From Zygaena filipendulae (Eukaryota; Arthropoda; Insecta; Lepidoptera; Zygaenidae): a DNA stretch of 64,000 nucleotides. Each line of letters opens with the position of its first letter. The stretch's first letter is position 1. The notes beneath the pieces were generated by a model, which had not been told where the DNA came from, did not search any database, and worked only from the letters and a program-made list of their open reading frames with translations. Positions 1 through 11,583 of this stretch are shown here, piece after piece. Position numbers and translations under genes: made by a program. The stretch lies in NCBI GenBank assembly GCA_907165275.2, contig OU015653.1, positions 3,812,001-3,876,000 of the forward strand, read 5' to 3'.

Positions 1-939
1 TATTTTTGTTTAGTCAACTCATCCCACTTAAACAAAAAACAAATATATTGTATTATTGTACATTCGTGAACAAAAATCATTTGGGAAAAAATGACACACC
101 ATGGCTTGATTAATTAAAAAATCACAGTAGACAAAATATTATGATGCTTGACCTTTTTTTTATCTAGCGCTTGTCTAATAAAATCTGTGTTTTCGCAAAA
201 TCCGTAGATTTTTTGCAAAATTGTGGCTTATTAAATTATCCTAAGATATATAACTATTAAGTATATTGTTTTAGATATTATATATTAATTTAATGAGTTC
301 ATATAAAAATATAGTATTTTAATGAATATTATCTAAAGTTAACCCTTGTTGAACAATAATATTATTTGACTTGAAACTTGGCAATGTGTCACACTTTAAA
401 ATTAGAATGTGCGAATTGTTCGATTCTCATACATATAGTGTAACAATCATGCATTTATGTTGTCATGATGCATTCATTAAGTATTCAAAGTAATTAAGTC
501 GAATAGTGAGCCGTTATTAAGAATCGATAACCTTAGTTATCAATGAAAATGTGTTAGGTATCATAAGATACGAATAAGACTAGACATTTCAATTTTAACT
601 CTAACGACCTACCACATAGCTCTTTAAGCATTGTTTTTTTACATCACGCTTTAAGTTCAAAGAAGGCAAATATGTACAATCAGCATTGACAGTATTTAGT
701 TTAGCACTTTGAACAGTTGTTGCATCTCATTGCAAGTAGTTAAAGAACTAAGTAAGTACCTGACAGCATTTGATGCCTGATAATTTCAGTTGGTAAGCGT
801 AAATCACACAAAAAAATAACTAAATCGTAAATTGGTGGAATTTATGTTGTATTGTTCGATTTTTACAACCGTCACGCCTACTGGAAAATATTGAATATAA
901 CGGTCATTCTTGTCTCACGTTATATTATTATGATAATAA
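1..939. other. AT-rich non-coding stretch, nothing recognised
   Basis: I see no open frame of interest, RNA gene or recognisable repeat here. The base composition is AT-rich with scattered homopolymer runs. Confidence 0.6.
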
Positions 940-1004
940 CATAGCTGTTGCGCCCCGCTGTTTTATCCGCGTGAATTTCGGAATTCCCTTGGGATCTCCA
1001 AATA
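940..1004 (-). mobile_element. Helitron-like 3'-end remnant
   Basis: Read on the minus strand, this ends in a decayed form of the shared 3' end: a GGGATTCC-type core, a CACGCGG-like arm and then CAGCTATG in place of CAGCTAG. Only the 3' third survives. It is assigned by likeness to the better copies at 15059 and 56654. Confidence 0.6.
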
Positions 1005-1579
1005 TCTCTCGACAAAACAAATATAGTGACCTCAGTCACTAACATCGTCTTAAAAATTACGATTATACAATAAATACGTATCTGTTAAAAAGCAAGTATA
1101 GATGTATACATATAGAAAAATGGAATAATATTCAATATAATTTAAATATGCTATTTGACAGTTGCGTTCTTCTAAAACTTTACGTAGGTTCAACCGTTCA
1201 TACGATTATACGAATCAATCTCATAAAACGTTTTGAAGATCCAAATTAACCTTACGCTATTCCTAAACGAGTAGGTAATTAGTTTATTTATTGCACTTCA
1301 TAACCATTTACAACATTTCATCGTCCACACAATGTAACAGTATGAGTAAGGGCGATCCGAAGCAGTTTCGAGTGTAAATTTCGACGGAACGTCCATAAAA
1401 TCAGAATAATTTATGTTACTTGCCTCAGGCGCACTATACCAAACTTACCCAGCTACGGTTAAATAAAATCTTCTTTTTTTTCTTCTTCTAAATAACGACA
1501 TTTGTGCCAGTCATCAATCATAACAAAAGCGCAAAATATATTTTTAATTTTTACTTTTAAATAATAGAAACATTATACA
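1005..1579. other. AT-rich non-coding stretch, nothing recognised
   Basis: No gene, RNA or repeat is recognised between the two Helitron pieces. Confidence 0.55.
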
Positions 1580-1759
1580 CTAGGTGTTCTCCGCGGTTTA
1601 ACTCTCGTTGATTTCGGATAAAAAGTACCGAGCTATACCCTTCTTTATACCCCTGACAACGTGCTTGCAAAATTTCATGATGGTCGTTGAGCCGTTAAGG
1701 CGTGAAAGCGTAACAAACTAACAAACAAATTATCTTTCGCATTTATAATATTGGTAAGG
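1580..1759 (-). mobile_element. Helitron-like element, near full length
   Basis: The minus strand starts at CCTTACCAATATTATAAATG and runs through the core found in other copies (GAAAGCGTAACAAAC reversed, GCCTTAACGGCTCAACGACC, a CACGTTGTCAGGGGT block). It ends in the CCGCGG arm followed by CTAG at 1580-1583. The order of blocks matches the copy at 15059. It is non-autonomous, with no Rep/helicase coding. Confidence 0.75.
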
Positions 1760-2113
1760 TTTGCTATAACAAAAAATGAGATTCAACGTACTTACTGCTA
1801 AGGTATTTAGGTATATTACAGACTTATTAAAACTGAAGAGAGTTCTTGGTCTAAGCACAAAAAAGATGAAGACGAGTTCAGCAATGTCTCGCCTTTGATG
1901 TGTTGGAATTCCTTGTTTTGCGGTTGATCCATTCCAGGCGGTTATTTTTGACCAACATTCATTCTGCTCCTTAACTGTGCAACGGTGTGGCGAAAGCGTG
2001 GTTACGTTTGTTTTTGACGGAACGAGCTCTCAGTTATTTCAAAACTATATCTATCTCAGTATGAAACAACTTTTCATTCAGTATCCTTACTATTAAATTA
2101 TAAATGCTAAATC

Positions 2114-2158
2114 TCCTCCTTAAATATATAAATGCGAATGTCAGTTTATTAGTTTGTA
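2114..2158 (+). mobile_element. Possible Helitron-like 5'-end remnant
   Basis: TCCTCCTTAAATATATAAAT followed by GCGAATGTCAGTTTATTAGT resembles the 5' end of the main Helitron subfamily (TCCTTACTAATATTATAAAT, then GCGAAAGT and GTTTGTTTGT). The rest of the element is missing. Confidence 0.35.
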
Positions 2159-2159
2159 C

Positions 2160-3385
2160 TTGGAGTAGTACTCGTTATAGTACCTACCTAACTTCTTAGT
2201 TTTAACGATTTCACAAAGTTTTATACGCATGTGTTTATAACCATAGCACGTGCATTATCAAAACATTGACCCCCTGTAAGTTAATTTGTGTACATGGATT
2301 TTGGCATCCAATATAACACTCGAGTGTGTGCTGTTTTATTTGCTCACACCATTAGCTCACTCAAACAAGCCGTAACAAGCCACTCGAAGTGCTGTTTCTC
2401 GAAAAATCAACAAAGAATTTCATCTCATCACACCAACATTACGACCAATTACAGATGTCAACTTCCATAATTGTTTTTTCAACATTTTTTTGCGTCACAC
2501 AAAAATCGGTTCGTTAATGGTCATTTATTCAGGTCCGTTTTTTGTCGGAATGGTCGAGTTCAAACATAAAGGGTGGCCACGTAACAATTAAGTATCCTTT
2601 TGGGTTAAAAAAATGTCACCCTTTCAATGGTTCTTTACGGGTGCAGTGTCCAAAAAAGTGGAATGATTTTTTTATCAAACGGTTTGGAAGTCACAAAATG
2701 TTTATCGCCACTCGACGGTCTGTTGATTTATGTTTCCACCCTGACGAGGATTGGTGCCGGCCCAAATGAATTAGATTATTTAATTGGTCATTTATTTTCT
2801 ATGATAACGCCCTTCTACCTACCGTTTTTGAGTGGTTTTGGGTCACTGAAGTGCACTTTAGCAAAAGAAAAACCATTTTGTTATTTTTTTTTATTTTTCA
2901 TCATTCATTTTCGGCACGCAGTTACAAAATAAATTTCTTAAACTAAATTGATTACAATTAAGAATAAGGCAAATCTAATTAGAATTAATAACTGAAGTAA
3001 ATATGAATTTATAGTAACACCGTTCAAGACGGTACAAAATCAAAGATAAATTTGGGCATCAGCTGTTGATCTAAGTTGAGATTTATTACACATAATTGCT
3101 ATGAAGAGCACAATATCTCATGCATTATGGATTAAGCTCGAGAAATATGGAGAGCTTTAAGACAAAAGCTACAAAAAAATCACCTCCGAAAGTGGCTAAT
3201 GACTGACTTACACTTTTCCTGAGCCCACCCGGGATGTAAAAATTAAAGGCTTATCTTAAATTATGCTTAATTGGAGGTTCTCAAAGTTGAGATTGAATTT
3301 CTAAAGTTATTGATTGATAGCTTTACGTGAGCGTAGTGTTACTGATAATGGTTTATATAAGAAGTCTTGACGTTTATTAGTCTAA
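2160..3385. other. Non-coding stretch with chance ORFs
   Basis: Short open frames at 2288-2470, 2542-2769 and 2627-2932 overlap one another in different frames. They have no recognisable domain and sit among T-rich runs, so I treat them as chance. Nothing else is seen. Confidence 0.55.
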
Positions 3386-3437
3386 CTAGCGGTTGCCTGC
3401 AGCTCCTACCGCGTGGTATTGAAGAATTTTGAGTTCT
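3386..3437 (-). mobile_element. Helitron-like 3'-end remnant
   Basis: CTAG at 3386-3389 is followed on the plus strand by a decayed CGGTTGCCTGCAGCTCCTAC and CGCGTGG, the reversed hairpin end of the Helitron family. It is degenerate, so this is a moderate call. Confidence 0.45.
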
Positions 3438-3615
3438 AGGTTCTAACTGTCACTATGAATCAAGTAAGGTAAAATAAAAAGTACCTAGTTAATACTTTTT
3501 TGCCTCCTTCGTAAATGAGGCTTTCTCGAGTTTATTTTACAGATTCCTACTTGTAAAATATACAGCGTATATTCAAGTAAATTGAATTGATTCATGTATT
3601 TTAAACCTCGCTCTT

Positions 3616-3672
3616 TTTAACCGACTTCCAAAAAAGGAGAAAGTTCTCAATTCGACTGTATTTTTTTTTTAT
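3616..3672 (+). repeat. AACCGACTTCC dispersed repeat, copy 1
   Basis: TTTTTAACCGACTTCCAAAA, then a GGAGAAAGTTCTCAATTCGA block and a T-run. This sequence is a very abundant dispersed repeat end in moth and butterfly genomes as I know them. A reversed copy lies at 10970-11034 and a decayed one at 12331. The family class is not assigned. Confidence 0.65.
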
Positions 3673-3793
3673 TTGAGTAGCATCTGTGTACTCGATCATT
3701 GTTTAAAGAACTAATTATTCAACATTGGTAATAAAATATCATTAAGAAAACATTCCAGTGTTATCAAAATTATGTATTTACATTTCATTGCAT

Positions 3794-4128
3794 ATAATGG
3801 GGATGTGGACTACTTTTGAAAATCAAAATTCTAATTAGTCGTCAGTTAGAAAATAAAAAAAACAAATGACACGTATTTTTTCCTTTTTTTTTAAATAATT
3901 CAAAATATACAGAGATAAAGCGTATTAAAGTTTAGGGTGAGGGGTCGTGACGTCACTAACCGCTAAAACCGCCATACAAACTGTCCGTGACGTCACGCGA
4001 AATTTCAACTCATTGTATCGCCGTAATTTTTTTGATTACGTAAAAATAAATAAAAAATACGTATCCAATATTTTTTAATAATCTACAAGACGGACTAAAA
4101 AATAAAAATCAGTCATCATGGCCGTTAT
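3794..4128 (+). mobile_element. MITE family A, copy 1 (CRE-bearing)
   Basis: This is a palindrome-ended element of about 335 bp. The left end begins ATAATGGGGATGTGGACTAC and the right end is its imperfect reverse complement (AGTCATCATGGCCGTTAT). Inside are AAAATCAAAATTCTAATTAG, a CACGTATTTTTT block at both ends in opposite orientation, and two TGACGTCA octamers at 3948-3955 and 3988-3995. Three further copies occur at 43111, 54791 and 63234. It has no coding capacity. The superfamily is not determined because the target duplication is unclear. Confidence 0.8.
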
Positions 4129-4860
4129 GATTATACATGAGTATTTTATTAAACAACAACATAAGAAGAGAAATTCCAAAAACAGCGTTAAATCACAATA
4201 TCAAACAGAGAACCGCTACGTTAAAGTAGCTAGGGCACAATGGCCTATTGTTTCCAAAACCCCGGCACAATGCGTGCACTGTTCTCTCATTCTTCCCATG
4301 ATTCCCACTAATATCCTCTAAACGAAGAACAGACCGAGTGGCAATCCGTGAATTTCAATAACAAAACGATCTCAAGAGCGCAAGAGCAAGGCCCTGTATC
4401 GTTTTAATTGGCTGAACAAAAACTACTTGTGTACTTATGTACCTTTCACTATAGAGTATGAAAATACTTCATACAAAAAAAAAATAACAAAGAACATGTT
4501 GTTTTGAGTGAAAGAACACCAAAAACATGTTTGTATGAAAATAAACATTTCTAAATAGTATTTTGTAACTAAACGTAAGCTTTCATTTTTAGGTAAACTA
4601 GCTTTTTCCTGCGTTTCTACTTATTTGAATTACGGGAACTCCTAAATATGTGTTTTAAAAAGAAGTATGACGTATTTATTTCTTATTAGCAGTTTGAGCA
4701 GGTTTCACTCGCGTTTCAGAGTTCCCGAAACGCGAAACGTCCTTCTGAAGCGTATGCAAAATTTACTGCAATTTTTCCGACATTTCCAACAGTTATTATC
4801 GTTATATTTCAACTAATTTACACAAAACCTTGACAAATTAGATACCTATATACTGAAACC
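4129..4860. other. Non-coding stretch, nothing recognised
   Basis: An open frame begins inside MITE copy 1 at 4118 and runs to 4321. It starts in transposon sequence and has no domain, so I discount it. Nothing else is seen. Confidence 0.55.
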
Positions 4861-5001
4861 TTCCTCGTGAATCGCTCTATCTATTGGTGGAAACCGTATT
4901 AAATACGTTTAGTGTTAGTGAACGTGGTTTTTGAGTTTATCGCGAACAGATAGATAGACAGACAGGCGGGGCGGAGGACTTTATTTTATAATATGTAGTG
5001 A
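4861..5001 (-). mobile_element. Helitron-like element, 5' half (subfamily iii)
   Basis: The minus strand reads A|TCACTACATATTATAAAATA, then AAGTCCTCCGCC, a CTGTCTGTCTATC run, a GCGATAAACTC block and CCAATAGATAG. The same order is seen complete at 28715-28927 and as another 5' half at 13600-13722. Here the 3' half with the CTAG end is missing. The A|TC start fits Helitron insertion between A and T. Confidence 0.7.
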
Positions 5002-8000
5002 TAACCACATATTTGATTATACGGTTTTTAAGCTGATAAAAAAACGATTGTGTGTGCCGCCTGGATTCTTTATATAAAGTACTTTTGAATATTTCTCATT
5101 GCATGGCAAAAGCTATAATATGACGGTACGGTTTGATAGCAAGTGGAATAAATGTCTTTGTCAGAGATTTATGAATAAAGTGATAATCTCCTTAAATTGG
5201 CGAGGAAGCGAGTAAATAAACCCAATGAAAGGACTATAAGTCACCATTAAGATATTAGAGGGTCGAACAAAACGGATCTCAGCTGCTAACGGACACTCGA
5301 ATGGCGTAAGGTTCTCAACGGAACGACTTCCAGTGAGTCCTGGCTTACATCAATAGAACAAAATAGAGATGGCCATCGGATGTGGGTGGGAATGAGACAG
5401 TTAATTCTAATTATGGCGGTATTGTGAAGCGAAATTTTATCGCTATCTCATTGTAGGGCTCATTACTACGGCGTACGTAATTGAGCTCTATTGTATGCGG
5501 ACGCGCCATTTTTCTCCGAACCGTGTGAATCTGGGACGAGGGGTCATCCTAATTTCCCTTAACGTTTCACTGATTTTCATTGATCATGATGTTGTAATTG
5601 CCGTGCCATGCTTCAGGTTATTGAAAAACGTCTCTCTGTGATGTTAACTCACGCGTTTCACAGACGTTGAGATTAGAAAAACAACGTTCTGTGTGAGGGA
5701 ACACAACTGAAATTATCATTAAAAATAACGAGCTCTTAGAAGGGGCTTTTGCTAAAAGGATAAAATAAATTACTAAAGATATTATTGTGTAGATCTATTT
5801 CGGTTGTCGCATACGTTGGCCTTTTAGACAACCACTGATGGACTCCTAAAGTTTCATCGCAGTCTGTCGGAGCGATTAGCGTTCTGACAGCTAATTTATA
5901 CTCAACCTACTGTTCTATTTCCGGAGGGATTCCCACAGACGAACAAAACTACAGAGGTGTCTTAAGTAAATGGATGTCGTCAAAAGGTGATTCGGGCTGG
6001 AGGAAAAGTACCTATTCCTATAAAATAGTAACATATTTATTTCTAGTTCTCGAATTTGAGATTAAGCGTACGCAAAAAAAGTCAAAATTGGATAAGGGTT
6101 ATCTTTTTTTGCTTAAATTTTTATAGTTACGGGATCGGGATTAAGTTTAAATAAAATTTATTAGTTTGGAAGAGATTAAAGAGTAGGCACTTTAAATCAC
6201 AATAATTAAAAGCACTAAATTCGCAATCGCTTTAATTGAAACAAATTAACATTAATTATCACAGGCATTAAACATGTGCATTATGATAAAACCGCGGCAA
6301 TATATGCAACAAAGTGTCATTACGGAGTATCATACCGACAGCTGTGCAGTGCTCACACCTCATTGCATTTTCCATGACATTGCGCAATGCTATAAAAATA
6401 TATCAACTTTTGTAATACCATTAGAGACTATGACATTTTGATTTATCGTTATTTTTTACGCAATGAGTTCTTTCGTTAGTAAAAATATTCACATAAACAC
6501 ATTATTTTTTTCACGTCGGGTCTATGAGATAGTAAATTATATTTGAATCTGATAATGGTCTATCGTAACACGGGCGGGTAATCTCAAAGACAAACCCCTT
6601 CGCCGCTAAATCTGGAAACAATTTACAGAATGGACTCCCTTGACAAATAATTTAAGTGCGCACCAACAATTCTCAATTTAAATGAGCTTGTTATGCCGTT
6701 AAATGTTTGACGCGCCACAAATTGAAGACACTTATAGTAAAATTTTAATTGCATCATTCAACTCACGGAAACTTATTGTATAGCCATTCAAAGCAAAATC
6801 TAAGAAAAATGGAAATTTCCTTAGTCTATATGGAGATAATAAAATGGGCTAGTGATAATTATATTAAAAACTATAGTGATATTGTTACTTCTCTTTACGA
6901 GTGATAAATAATAATTATTGACAGTCCTCATGGGTGTATTCTATAGTGGATTTATTGACTCATATACCACTTTTAAAGCAGTGTTTATGTATGAAATATT
7001 TTGCGCCAGAACATCTCCCTAAAAGCATTTCTGTTTGCACTGTATGCCCATAAATTACCGAACGATCCTGCACTAAAATAGCGTAACACCCCAAACGTCA
7101 TGGGAACGAAGGAGTCGGGAGCATCTCTAGAGGGTCGACCTCTCGCTAAATGCCTACAAATCTGCCGTTTGAATTCAAATCAAAAAGACATCAAGCGAGA
7201 TTCACGGATTCAGATTAGATACGCCCTTTCAATAAACAATTTATAAAGCTAAAGATATTTATCGAATACAAAATGATTTAATACATCAGACGAGCGTTGA
7301 ATGAATGAGTTGAGCAAATTGGAATCAAGCGGAAAGTTGAACAATGCAGCAGCCGGAAGCATCCCGGATTTTTCCCTGTTATGCCAACAACAATGGAAGT
7401 AAGCCTCAATATCTAGAAGGCTGAGTCTTTTGTTCAATTAATTATACACGAGACAGGAAAAATAAACTGTAATTTGAAGCTTGATTGAAAAGGTTCATTA
7501 TGAATATTAATCACCCACCATTTTTATTTATTTGTTAAACGTAATACGTATTTATTTTACCAATTAATTCAGAATTTTACCTCTAGATATAGGTAATATT
7601 GTGACTATTAAATGAAAGTATTCACTCAGTACATAATAATAAAACAAATATGATGTGAGAAAGATTTATAACATAATTATGTATAGCCAGTATATGGTAT
7701 CTATAATATTTATGAAAACCTTTTAGCCAAATACATTATAAAAATTTAATGCAACAATTGCTAATAGATTGCGTTTATTTTTGTATGTAAGTATATAGGT
7801 ATATCATATTTTCGAACGTTACGGAATTCGAACTCTATTTAATATACTTAAGCATTTCAATCAATTACAATATACTTTGTGTGAGTAAAATATTGTAATC
7901 AGTTTAGTAATTTCCGATATCATCCCCAAAAAACCGACATTTTATTTGTAATATCTATGTTACTGTAGAAGTTTCATGCATTGTTACTCCTAAAACCAAT

Positions 8001-8610
8001 ATTGATTCAATTCTCAATAGGATTCTGCGGCTCATCGGTCACCCGTTGACAGTGGTCTCCGCGGTCTGAGGGTCAATGAAGTGGGAACACCGACGCTATA
8101 GTTCCATGGGACCAGCACTATCAATCAGACATTATTCGCAACGAAGCTGATAATGTATCGGCAACAACCCAGCGTTTAATTGTTGATGGATTGCCCCGAC
8201 TCCGTCAGGCGTATTTCACGGCCCCCGAATATCATATTTCGCATAGAGAATTCATTCATCGGGTCTGATCGTGCATATATTCGATACGGATTTATTATTT
8301 TCCTTTTCATACAGAAATAATTTCTTACCCTCTTTAAGTCTCGGAAGCGATACGTGAAATGACGGAAGGTATGAAGGGCGGCAATGGAGGGAAATTGCTC
8401 CTTATTCGATTTTGATGGACTTGTAGGCGATTTGGTAGCTCGCTAGCGTGTCAGTCGGTCTAACTTTGATTAGTCAGCCTTTAGCATTTAAAGACATCGA
8501 ATTGATTACAGCCATGTCGAAAGATAGTTTCGTTAATTAGCTTTTTGTTTCTTATTTCTGTATTTCAATGTTTTTACAACTCATTTCTACAGTTCTCAGT
8601 AATAGTACAT
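5002..8610. other. Transposon-poor, high-complexity non-coding stretch
   Basis: I find no Helitron, MITE or LINE piece in 3.6 kb, although elsewhere there is one roughly every 1.5-2 kb. Blocks around 5400-5620, 6180-6420, 7080-7240 and 8020-8460 have mixed composition, with TAAT cores and few homopolymers, unlike the surrounding AT-rich DNA. The open frame at 7249-7437 (minus) has no recognisable domain. This could be conserved regulatory DNA, but that is inference. Confidence 0.4.
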
Positions 8611-8705
8611 TGTTATCCTAGGGGTGAAAGTAACTTATTTAGTCCCGAGACGGGGTTTGGCCAATAGATCGAGGGACTAAATAAGTCTTTCTCCCGAGGA
8701 TAACA
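8611..8705. repeat. Long imperfect inverted repeat (hairpin-forming)
   Basis: The left arm 8611-8646 and right arm 8673-8705 are reverse complements with small indels. The outer TGTTATCCT (9 bp) and inner ACTTATTTAGTCCC (14 bp) match exactly. The loop is 26 bases. A transcript would fold into a hairpin of about 95 nt. This could be a foldback transposon end or, less likely, a small-RNA precursor. Confidence 0.75.
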
Positions 8706-8970
8706 CTGTGCTTTTCATTACGAATGCAAGGAAAGTCAAAATAAAAATAGGAATTAGCTAAAGAAAAAAATGAGTGAATTTTATTTTACATAAATCAACC
8801 ATTAGGTGTGCTACTGGCCAGTATGCCCGCTATGACATAAAAAAAACTTGAGTTTCTGCAGTATCCAGCTGTCAGTTGAAAGTGATTCTCCCTAGGGCTG
8901 AAAAGTGTTACTTTCAACCCACTTCTCAGGCAACTTCAGACCTACTTTCCGAGTATGAGTAATGAAAAGT
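8706..8970. repeat. Second foldback cluster next to the 8.6-kb hairpin
   Basis: GTTGAAAGT at 8875-8883 pairs with ACTTTCAAC at 8910-8918. CTTTTCATTAC at 8711-8721 pairs with GTAATGAAAAG at 8959-8969. The CCTAGGG plus GAAAGT motif of the first hairpin recurs here. Together with 8611-8705 this looks like one composite repeat of about 350 bp, of unknown class. Confidence 0.5.
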
Positions 8971-10447
8971 ATTTTATTATTATTATATTATCTTCAGCAG
9001 TTGTCGTTAGCGTATCAAGTTGGGTGTTCTTCGAGTCATAAAAGTTTACAATATTTTTTCAACACATTGTTATCTTTGGGCACACAGAAAACTGAGAACT
9101 ACTGAAGTAGCGCTATGATTATGTGTTTTAAAAAAGCTGATAAACTTTTACTAAGTATTATAGGTAACCTTAAATATTTGGTAGTGTGGTCATATTAAAA
9201 CTTGTCCCCACAAATCGTATTTCATGTCGGCAAACGATATAGATTAGCTTTGAAGCGGCTAATTTGTATCACTTTGTCTGTGTGGTTGAGACAGAGTAAT
9301 TTAATTTATAGTCACGTATAGATAATGTCCGTGTGTCTGGAAGCGATCGCCCACATCACCAATTACCTATTCGATAAGGGACTTATTTACGAGTCCCGGC
9401 CGTTTGGGTTGCGACCAGAATTAAAATTCATTGTTTCTCTTATCCTTGAAACGAAAGATATAGCGAGGTCAAAAGATATCTTTGCTTTATCTCAGTAACA
9501 AGAATAGGCTTTTAAAGGGGAAGGAGCGCCTGATATCGAAATGGAAGGAATAATTACGTGACCTTTTCGGATTGAAAACTCCTCGTGGCAAATGGTATTT
9601 CGTTTCCATTAGAGGCGTTAAAGTTAAATTCGTGGTGCGATATCGGATTACGTGGATCCGCAACAATTCACTCCGATTACCCGAGATTAGATCTTTTTAC
9701 GGCGGGTAGAGTTTTAAAACTTTGAAAAGACAACGATAAAAAGAATATTAAGGACAATAATTAGTACTCACAAAAACCGACAAGTATTATTTGAAACAAT
9801 AACTAGTTTACTATAGGAAGGGTAGATACGTATAAGAATTGGGTTACACCATGTGTGGCACACATAAATATGTAAATTGCGAAGCTGGAGGAAGTTGTAG
9901 AGTGTTTTTTTTTAGTTTCACATTTATTTTGCAAATGGCAACAGTTTTAAATGATGTGCACCTTAAGTGGTTACGTGGTAGTCATATGGTGTAAATATGC
10001 GCATATTTGTTCCACCATTGTATGTTAAAGATAAAGTTTACCACAAATAGGCAAGTGAGATGGGTTTCATCCGTTCAGGCACCAATGACCTTTACTGACA
10101 CTGCATTCAAACGACACAGGATCTCGAACATTATCTATTCTCTCCCGTCCTAACACCAATTTACCGATTAAAAATATTATAATATAGGTAGCTATGTATT
10201 TAAAGACTGAAAGCGATAAAGGCGATGGAAAAAACTTTGAGTTTAGACACCTAAAGCTACCAGGATAATGAAAACACAGTTCTGATTAAGTATGTATATT
10301 TCAATGCAATATGTTATTTCTGTTTAGCATTTTAAAAATATTTTCTGACAAATAACAATTAAATCCAAGGATATGCAGATAATATCAAAAAATATCTAAA
10401 TGGCAAAATGTCAATATATTAGTGGGAGCCTTTCTCTTATGTTATTA
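8971..10447. other. Transposon-free non-coding stretch with a high-complexity block
   Basis: No repeat family is recognised. From about 9230 to 9710 the composition is balanced, with several TAAT-type homeodomain-like cores (TAATTTAATTTATAG, CCAATTACC). No open frame of note is seen. Regulatory function is a guess from texture only. Confidence 0.4.
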
Positions 10448-10645
10448 CTAGCTGTTTCCCGCGGTTACTTGCGAGAATTTCGCAGTTCCCACGGGAATTC
10501 CGGGATAAAAAGTATCCTATGTCCTTTTCTGTACCTCTGACAACGTGCGTGCCAAATTTCATCCAAATCTGTTCAGCCGTTTTTGCGTGATTGAGTAACA
10601 AACATCCAAACATCCACACTTTCACATTTATAATATCAGTAGGGT
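10448..10645 (-). mobile_element. Helitron-like element, near full length
   Basis: CTAG lies at 10448-10451, followed on the plus strand by CTGTTTCCCGCGG, a GGAATTCCGGGATAAAAAGT block, CTGACAACGTGCGTGCCAAA, and CATCCAAACATCCACAC, ending in TTATAATATCAGTAGGGTT. This is the reverse of the 56654 copy block for block. Open frames at 10437-10625 and 10591-10779 fall in it and are not genes. Confidence 0.8.
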
Positions 10646-10969
10646 TGAATTTCCAAAAAGCTTTTTTTAGCGCTTGCCTAGTGACATTATCCGGTCATCA
10701 AAGTCGTAGTGTGCTTATTATTAATAGAATAGAAACTATTAAAATCATAATTCATAAAGTCTACACAAATATTTTTTAGCAAAAGTAAAACTGTTTTTGT
10801 TTATTTCACTTTTTTACTAACCCTTTCTTGGTTCACGCCTAAGCAAGCAACACTACGCCGTTACAGAATGTATCAAATGGCGCGGTTGAGAATAAATGTC
10901 TATTTGTAACTTTTTAAACGTTTCCGGTAATAACAGACACGGTTAAAATTACCGTTACGTTGTGCTAAT
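10646..10969. other. Non-coding stretch, nothing recognised
   Basis: No feature is recognised. It ends at an 18-base A-run that belongs to the next repeat. Confidence 0.5.
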
Positions 10970-11034
10970 AAAAAAAAAAAAAAAAAACATACTCGTCGAA
11001 TTGAGAACCTCCTCCTTTTTGGGAAGTCGGTTAA
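10970..11034 (-). repeat. AACCGACTTCC dispersed repeat, copy 2
   Basis: The reverse complement reads TTTTTAACCGACTTCCCAAA, then GGAGGAGGTTCTCAATTCGA and a poly-T run (poly-A on the plus strand). It matches the copy at 3616 with few differences. Confidence 0.7.
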
Positions 11035-11121
11035 AAATGAATAATCTCAAAACAGTAGCAGCAAAATTCAGTCAGCAGGTTAACTGTTCAGTGATTTTTT
11101 TTTTCAAACTAAGTAGTTATT

Positions 11122-11583
11122 TGGTTCCCGCGGTTTCACCCGCGTGAGTTTTAGAATTCTAGCAGAAAATCTTTACGAATATATCAAGACCTTTGCCGAC
11201 GTATGCAGAACAACCAGCTAAAGTTTCATCACAATCACATCAATGGTTTAGGAACGCTTAGAGGATAAACAAACGTTCGATTTTATTCATAACTTGCTGT
11301 GCCTCGCGGTTTCACCCGCATGGGTTTCGGAATTCCCGTAGAAACTCCAAAGTAGCCGAATTTACTTCTTATAAAATCAGCTAATTGAGAGCAGTGAAAG
11401 TCCCGTCAAAATAGATCCAACCGTTTCGGAGATTCACCCGCGTGAGTTTCTGGATTCCCGCAGGAACTACAAACTTCTTTCATAAAAACCTTCTCCTTAC
11501 AATAATAAACAAAAATTGGTCCAGCCGTTCACGCGTGATGCCATGACCAAGGGAAATAGAGATTAATTTTTATAAATATAGAT
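11122..11583 (-). mobile_element. Array of three partial Helitron-like copies
   Basis: Three hairpin-type 3' ends lie in the same orientation: CCGCGGTTTCACCCGCGTGA near 11129, CGCGGTTTCACCCGCATGGG near 11301 and CACCCGCGTGAGTTTC near 11437. Each is followed by its own truncated core. The middle piece carries the CAACCGTTTCGGAGATT core of the subfamily seen at 60943. This looks like repeated insertion at or beside an older Helitron end. Confidence 0.7.
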
